Positions 23,286 through 28,086 of a stretch of 28,086 nt of DNA are shown piece after piece. Made by a program: the position numbers and the translations under genes. Under the pieces are notes generated by a model that made no database searches, was not told the origin of the DNA, and was given only the letters and a program-made list of their open reading frames with translations. The stretch is from JBMTVT01 sp049451635 (GTDB lineage: Bacteria > Bacteroidota > Bacteroidia > Flavobacteriales > Flavobacteriaceae): positions 1 through 28,086 of the forward strand of contig JBMTVT010000030.1 in the NCBI GenBank assembly GCA_049451635.1, given 5' to 3'. Positions within the stretch are counted from its first letter, which is position 1; each line of letters opens with the position of its first letter.

Positions 23286-25820
23286 TTGAACAAACACCTC
23301 TCAAAAATACTACTTTTAATATGTTTTTTTAAATGTTTTACATCTTGTGATACTGTAAAGCGAGTTGCTGATAATGAACACTTACTTACTAAAAACACAG
23401 TAATTGTTGATGGTGAAAAAAATAATACCGAAAACATCAATAGCTTATTGTACCAACAACCAAATAGTAAAATCCCGTTTTTAAATATCCCACTAAGGCT
23501 TCACATTTACAATACAGCCCGCCCAAATATTGATTCTATTATTGAAGAAAATTTAAACAAACGCCCAAATAAAAAACAAAACTTAGAGCAGTTTTTATCT
23601 AAAAAACAACTAAGCAAGTACATTCAGTCAAGAAAAAATTTTAATGCTTGGATTAAAAAAACTGGTGAAGCCCCTGTAATTGTTGATGAGGAAAAAACAA
23701 AAAAATCTGTAAAACGTATTCAAGACTATTTTATAAACAACGGTTGGTTTGATGTTAACGCTTCATATGAAATAAAAAAAAATGATGACAAACGCGCTGA
23801 AGTTGCATATAATGTTTCAAAAGGTACCGCTTTTGTTATTGACTCTATAGCTACAAATATAAAATCGCCAATAATTGACACCTTATATAAAAGCATAAAA
23901 AAAGAAGCTTTAATAAAGCCGAATGAACAATACAAAACTTCAAATTTCAATCAAGAACGTGATAGGATAACAAGTAAATTGAGAAACTCTGGCATTTTTC
24001 ATTTTAAATCAGATTATATCACTTTTGAGATAGACACCATTGGCACCAACAAAAAGACAAATATTGATATCAATATTCAAGATAGAGCCATAAGAACTGA
24101 AGACTCTATAAGACATGAACCTTTTAAGGTTTACACCATAAAAGACTTACATATTATAACAGACTATACTTTTGAAAACCGAGGCAAGCCTTTTCAAGAT
24201 TCAATATCTTACAATGGTTACAAAATATATAGCTATGATAAAATGCGTTACAGACCAAAAGCTATTTCTGATGCTATATTTATAAACCCAGGGGAAATTT
24301 TTAGAGATATTGACAGAACAAGAACATATCGTTATTTAAATGAATTACGAACATTTAAATATCCTAATATTGACCAAATTGAAAATCCTGACAATACCCT
24401 GACAGACACTATTAAGTTAACACCCCTTAAAAAGTTTAGTTTAGGGTTTAGTGCCGATGTATCGCAGAGCAATATTCAAACAGTAGGGTTTTCTTTAAAT
24501 CCCAGTTTACTTATAAGAAATATTTTTAGGGGCGCCGAAACTTTTGAAATTTCAGCAATAACATCGATTGGCGCTTCAAAAGATGGCAATAGAAGTAATA
24601 TTGACGACCCGTTTTTTGATATTAATGAATATGGAATTGACTTAAAATTGACTATTCCCAGACTATTTTCACCTTTTTATACTGAAGGTTTTATTCCAAA
24701 ATATATGTCGCCTAGTACCCGAATTAGTTTATCAACCACTGGTCAAACTAACATAGGTTTGAATAGACAAACATTTAGTGGTATTTTTAGCTATAATTGG
24801 CAACCCAATAGCAAGGTATCCAATAGATTGGATGTGTTTAATATCCAATACGTTAGAAATCTAGATGTTGGGAATTATTTTGGCATATATCAAAACTCAT
24901 TCCGTACACTTAATGATATTTCAACTTCATTAAACTATAACAATGGTGATGACTTATTGTTTCCCATTCAAACAGATGCTTTTATAGCCGATGTATTAAA
25001 TAATAATACATCATTAACACCAAATGATGATTCTTATAAAACCGTTTCAAGTATCAATGAACGAAAACAACGATTAACAGAAAACAACTTAATTATATCT
25101 TCAAGTTATAGTTTTACTAATGATGAACGCACCAATTTGTTTGATAACGACTTTTCAATATTTCGTGCAAAACTAGAATTAGCTGGAAATTTACTATCAA
25201 CTACTTCAAGACTTTTGGGTTTAAATAAAAATACCGATGGAAGATACCAACTACTTGATGTTGCCTATTCACAATACATAAAAACCGAACTCGATTATAT
25301 AAAACATTGGGATTTAAGTAATAAAAATGTACTCGCTTTCAGAAGTTTTTTAGGTATTGCCATTCCTTACGGAAACTCAAATAGTATACCTTTCTCAAAA
25401 AGTTTCTTTGCAGGTGGGCCTAACGATAATCGTGCTTGGACTGCTTATAGCCTAGGACCCGGAAGCTCTGAAACCACCAACGAATTTAATGAGGCTAACT
25501 TAAAATTTACCGCAAGTGCTGAACATCGATTTAATATATTTGGAAACTTAAACGGTGCTTTTTTTGTTGATGCCGGTAATATTTGGAATGTTTTAGACAA
25601 TGTAGAAGATGAAAGAGCTACTTTTAATAGTTTCAGTTCTTTAGAAGATATCGCTATTGGCTCTGGTATTGGTTTTCGTTATGATTTCAGCTTTTTTGTA
25701 TTTAGGTTTGACATTGGCTTTAAAACCTACGATCCTTCTTACAGAGACCAAAACAGATGGTTTAATGATTATAACTTCGCCAACGCTGTTTACAATATTG
25801 GTATAAACTACCCATTCTAA
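23286..25820 (+). CDS. tamL: BamA/TamA-family outer membrane lipoprotein (TamL-like)
   Basis: The protein has 844 residues and an Omp85-type architecture. It starts at a TTG and begins with a lipoprotein signal whose acceptor is C21 in FTSCDTVKR, a feature that separates TamL from ordinary TamA/BamA. POTRA-like periplasmic repeats cover roughly 30-390, for example VKRIQDYFINNGWFDVNASYE (in the 140-165 area) and YRPKAISDAIFINPGEIF near 325. A sixteen-strand-type barrel fills the rest. FFAGGPNDNRAW near 706 matches the VRGF/Y lid-lock loop region of the superfamily, and the chain ends GINYPF, the C-terminal beta-signal with terminal Phe. No tamB follows here; fbaA does. Function in outer-membrane protein insertion is from family knowledge. 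Confidence 0.88.
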   Translation: MNKHLSKILLLICFFKCFTSCDTVKRVADNEHLLTKNTVIVDGEKNNTENINSLLYQQPNSKIPFLNIPLRLHIYNTARPNIDSIIEENLNKRPNKKQNLEQFLSKKQLSKYIQSRKNFNAWIKKTGEAPVIVDEEKTKKSVKRIQDYFINNGWFDVNASYEIKKNDDKRAEVAYNVSKGTAFVIDSIATNIKSPIIDTLYKSIKKEALIKPNEQYKTSNFNQERDRITSKLRNSGIFHFKSDYITFEIDTIGTNKKTNIDINIQDRAIRTEDSIRHEPFKVYTIKDLHIITDYTFENRGKPFQDSISYNGYKIYSYDKMRYRPKAISDAIFINPGEIFRDIDRTRTYRYLNELRTFKYPNIDQIENPDNTLTDTIKLTPLKKFSLGFSADVSQSNIQTVGFSLNPSLLIRNIFRGAETFEISAITSIGASKDGNRSNIDDPFFDINEYGIDLKLTIPRLFSPFYTEGFIPKYMSPSTRISLSTTGQTNIGLNRQTFSGIFSYNWQPNSKVSNRLDVFNIQYVRNLDVGNYFGIYQNSFRTLNDISTSLNYNNGDDLLFPIQTDAFIADVLNNNTSLTPNDDSYKTVSSINERKQRLTENNLIISSSYSFTNDERTNLFDNDFSIFRAKLELAGNLLSTTSRLLGLNKNTDGRYQLLDVAYSQYIKTELDYIKHWDLSNKNVLAFRSFLGIAIPYGNSNSIPFSKSFFAGGPNDNRAWTAYSLGPGSSETTNEFNEANLKFTASAEHRFNIFGNLNGAFFVDAGNIWNVLDNVEDERATFNSFSSLEDIAIGSGIGFRYDFSFFVFRFDIGFKTYDPSYRDQNRWFNDYNFANAVYNIGINYPF

Positions 25821-25899
25821 AGCATTTATACTACAACGTTTTAGTTTCTTTTTCAAGTTTTCGGCTTATAAAACAACACCTACTTATTTAAAAAATGAT

Positions 25900-25907
25900 T
25901 ACTTTTG
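25900..25907 (+). promoter_or_regulatory. Putative -7 element of fbaA
   Basis: TACTTTTG fits TAnnTTTG and lies 37 bases before the fbaA ATG. No TTG is found at the expected distance. Confidence 0.4.
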
Positions 25908-25944
25908 GCACCTACTAATTACAAATCAAAAATTAATTCATAAA

Positions 25945-27012
25945 ATGGGACACAACATAAAACCAGGAGTTGCAACAGGAAAAGAGGTACAAGCTATTTT
26001 TAACCATGCAAAAGCAAACAATTATGCCTTACCAGCTGTAAATGTTATTGGTTCAGATACCATAAATGGTGTTTTAGAAACTGCAAGAGATTTAAATGCG
26101 CCTGTAATTATTCAATTTTCAAATGGTGGCGCTCAATTTAATGCCGGTAAAGGCCTGAGCAACGACGGTCAAAAAGCAGCTATTGCTGGCGCTATTGCTG
26201 GTGCAAAACATGTTCACACATTAGCTGAAGCTTATGGAGTCCCAGTTATTTTACACACAGACCATTGCGCAAAAAAATTATTACCTTGGATTGATGGTTT
26301 ATTGGATGCCAGCGAAAAACATTTTGCCGAAACTGGTAAATCATTATTTAGCTCACACATGATTGATCTTTCCGAGGAACCAATCGAAGAAAATATCGAA
26401 ATCTGTAAAACATATTTAGAAAGAATGTCTAAAATGGGCATGACTTTAGAAATTGAATTGGGTATTACAGGAGGTGAAGAAGATGGCGTTGATAATAGTG
26501 ATGTAGATGATTCTAAATTATACACCCAACCTGAAGAAGTAGCTTACGCTTATGAAGAACTAAGCAAAGTAAGTTCGCAATTTACCATTGCAGCAGCCTT
26601 TGGAAACGTACATGGGGTTTACAAACCAGGTAACGTTAAATTAACACCAAAAATTTTAAAGAATTCTCAAGAATACATCTCCAAAAAATATGGAGTTGAG
26701 CACAACCACATTGATTTTGTATTCCATGGTGGTTCAGGTTCTACGGTTGAAGAAATTCGTGAAGGTATAAGCTATGGTGTTATTAAAATGAACATTGATA
26801 CCGATTTACAATACGCCTTTATGAGTGGCATTCGTGACTATATGAGTAATAATAAAGATTACTTACAAGGGCAAATAGGAAATCCTGATGGCGAAGATTC
26901 TCCAAATAAAAAATATTACGATCCTAGAGTTTGGTTGCGTGAAGGTGAAAAAACTTTTGTAGCACGCTTAAAAAAGGCTTTTGAAGATTTAAATAACGTC
27001 AATACATTATAA
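25945..27012 (+). CDS. fbaA: Class II fructose-bisphosphate aldolase
   Basis: This zinc enzyme interconverts fructose 1,6-bisphosphate with dihydroxyacetone phosphate and glyceraldehyde 3-phosphate in glycolysis and gluconeogenesis. The 355 residues are of the E. coli FbaA type (class IIA). The catalytic D106 and zinc ligand H107 lie in HTDHCAKK. E171 lies in EIELGITGGEEDGVDN, H223 in FGNVHGVYKPG and H261 in FHGGSGS, matching the known metal and phosphate sites. KMNIDTDLQ (281-289) is the substrate phosphate loop. It is probably transcribed alone, between its own -7 site and a strong terminator. Confidence 0.98.
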   Translation: MGHNIKPGVATGKEVQAIFNHAKANNYALPAVNVIGSDTINGVLETARDLNAPVIIQFSNGGAQFNAGKGLSNDGQKAAIAGAIAGAKHVHTLAEAYGVPVILHTDHCAKKLLPWIDGLLDASEKHFAETGKSLFSSHMIDLSEEPIEENIEICKTYLERMSKMGMTLEIELGITGGEEDGVDNSDVDDSKLYTQPEEVAYAYEELSKVSSQFTIAAAFGNVHGVYKPGNVKLTPKILKNSQEYISKKYGVEHNHIDFVFHGGSGSTVEEIREGISYGVIKMNIDTDLQYAFMSGIRDYMSNNKDYLQGQIGNPDGEDSPNKKYYDPRVWLREGEKTFVARLKKAFEDLNNVNTL

Positions 27013-27026
27013 AAAATCCCTATAAT

Positions 27027-27077
27027 AAAATCCTGTTTAAACCAATAATCATTTTGAGTTTAAACAGGATTTTTATT
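27027..27077 (+). terminator. Terminator of fbaA
   Basis: AAAATCCTGTTTAAAC (27027-27042) pairs perfectly over 16 bases with GTTTAAACAGGATTTT (27058-27073), with a 15-base loop and a T-rich tail. Confidence 0.92.
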
Positions 27078-27114
27078 TTAAAAAAATGAGTTTAGCAGAT
27101 AGCTATTCCAATTT

Positions 27115-27145
27115 TTGAGTTTCATTAATAAAAATAGTAATTTTG
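27115..27145 (+). promoter_or_regulatory. Promoter of accD
   Basis: TTG (27115-27117), 20 bases, then TAATTTTG (27138-27145): a full match to the Bacteroidota promoter pattern. It implies a leader of about 80 bases, in which GTTTG-N6-CAAAC (near 27152-27167) could form a small hairpin. Confidence 0.65.
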
Positions 27146-27232
27146 TATGGCGTTTGTAAATGCAAACTAAAACTAACTAATAGTAACGATTAAAGTATTT
27201 CATTTTATCTTTAATCTAAAATTATAAATCAT

Positions 27233-28086
27233 ATGTCTTGGTTTAAAAGAAAAACAAAAGGAATTACAACCACTACTGAAGAGAAAAAAGATACCCCTAA
27301 AGGTCTTTGGTACAAATCTCCAACGGGTAAAATTGTTGATACAGAAGAGTTGGAAAAAAACTTTTATGTAAGTCCAGAAGATGGATATCATGTGCGTATT
27401 GGAAGTAAAGAATACTTTGAAATTCTTTTTGATGATAATAAATTCAAAGAATTAGATGCCAATTTAGAATCTAAAGACCCTTTGAAATTTGTTGACACAA
27501 AAAAATATCCAGATCGTCTTAAAGCTGCTCAAGAAAAAACCAAATTAAAAGATGCTGTAAGAGTTGCCGTAGGCAAATCAAAAGGTAAAGATCTGGTTAT
27601 AGCTTGTATGGATTTTGCATTTATTGGCGGTTCAATGGGGAGTGTTGTAGGTGAAAAAATAGCACGTGCTGCCGATTATTCACTTAAAAATAATATTCCT
27701 TTAATGGTTATTTCAAAATCTGGAGGTGCCAGAATGATGGAAGCTGCATTATCGTTAATGCAATTAGCAAAAACATCCGTAAAACTGGCGCAACTAGCAG
27801 ATGCAAAAATACCATACATATCGTTATGTACAGACCCAACAACTGGAGGAACAACAGCATCATTTGCCATGTTAGGTGATATTAACATAAGCGAACCTGG
27901 TGCTTTAATTGGTTTTGCTGGCCCCAGAATTGTAAGAGATACTACTGGAAAAGAATTACCAGAAGGATTCCAAACTTCCGAGTTTTTATTGGAACACGGA
28001 TTTTTAGATTTTATAACTTTAAGAAAAGAACTTAAAAATAAAGTAAATCAGTATCTAGATTTAATTTTAAATCAGCCATTAAGAGC
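27233..28086 (+). CDS. accD: Acetyl-CoA carboxylase carboxyltransferase beta subunit, 3' end cut by window edge
   Basis: With AccA, AccD transfers the carboxyl group from biotin to acetyl-CoA to make malonyl-CoA, the first step of fatty acid synthesis. 284 residues are visible and the frame is still open at the edge, so it is nearly complete. The crotonase-like core is clear: ACMDFAFIGGSMGSVVGEK (124-142), SKSGGARMME (161-170), CTDPTTGGTTASFAMLGD (199-216) and GFAGPRIVRDTT (227-238). The N-terminal zinc ribbon found in the E. coli protein has lost its four cysteines. WYKSPTGKIV (26-35) and YVSPEDGYHVR (45-55) align with the two CxxC elements but carry none. From memory this is shared by flavobacterial AccD. 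Confidence 0.96.
   Translation, partial: MSWFKRKTKGITTTTEEKKDTPKGLWYKSPTGKIVDTEELEKNFYVSPEDGYHVRIGSKEYFEILFDDNKFKELDANLESKDPLKFVDTKKYPDRLKAAQEKTKLKDAVRVAVGKSKGKDLVIACMDFAFIGGSMGSVVGEKIARAADYSLKNNIPLMVISKSGGARMMEAALSLMQLAKTSVKLAQLADAKIPYISLCTDPTTGGTTASFAMLGDINISEPGALIGFAGPRIVRDTTGKELPEGFQTSEFLLEHGFLDFITLRKELKNKVNQYLDLILNQPLR

Noticed and set aside
27146..27232. Riboswitch in the accD leader
   Set aside because: Only a short GTTTG/CAAAC hairpin is visible, with no recognised aptamer pattern.

Overview
The window looks like core chromosome of a marine-type Flavobacteriaceae bacterium (Bacteroidota). The DNA is AT-rich and the encoded proteins have the family's usual character. Promoter-like sites match the Bacteroidota pattern TTG-N(17-23)-TAnnTTTG, and Shine-Dalgarno sequences are essentially absent. 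Two type IX secretion genes (a Plug/DUF5103 protein and PorT) and a TamL-type BamA-family lipoprotein also point to this group. I assign no species. I see no phage, insertion sequence, CRISPR array, tRNA or rRNA.

Bases 1-7576 form a sodium-pumping respiratory locus. nqrA-B-C-D-E-F run on the minus strand as one tight operon. Past a plus-strand small gene there follow a conserved small unknown gene and apbE (cut by the window edge), whose product is the FMN transferase that flavinylates NqrB and NqrC. The plus-strand gene between them (1017-1476) is split by a one-base excess in an A8 run.

Bases 7755-11536 hold, on plus, the Plug-like T9SS protein and apaG. A 326-base convergent gap packed with three different palindromic repeat elements comes next. 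After it, on minus, an overlapping pair encodes an NRDE/TANGO2-family protein and a protein that I think has a permuted NlpC/P60 (LRAT-like) fold.

Bases 11688-17535 carry metabolic genes: pruA (proline/glutamate catabolism), a TPR lipoprotein-like/periplasmic protein, rsmG on minus, then a membrane fatty-acid desaturase and an aspartate-type aminotransferase, closed by a strong terminator. Bases 17537-20779 on minus hold a small putative membrane protein and the trkA-trkH potassium uptake pair.

Bases 20919-28086 hold menG/ubiE and porT on plus, a convergent SpoU/TrmH rRNA methyltransferase, tamL, fbaA and the start of accD, whose protein lacks the usual zinc-ribbon cysteines. The order menG-porT-trmH-tamL-fbaA is, as I remember it, common in Flavobacteriaceae. 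The most unusual items are the frameshifted small gene next to nqr, the repeat stack at 9500-9825, the suspected permuted papain-like protein overlapping the NRDE gene, and the zinc-less AccD.
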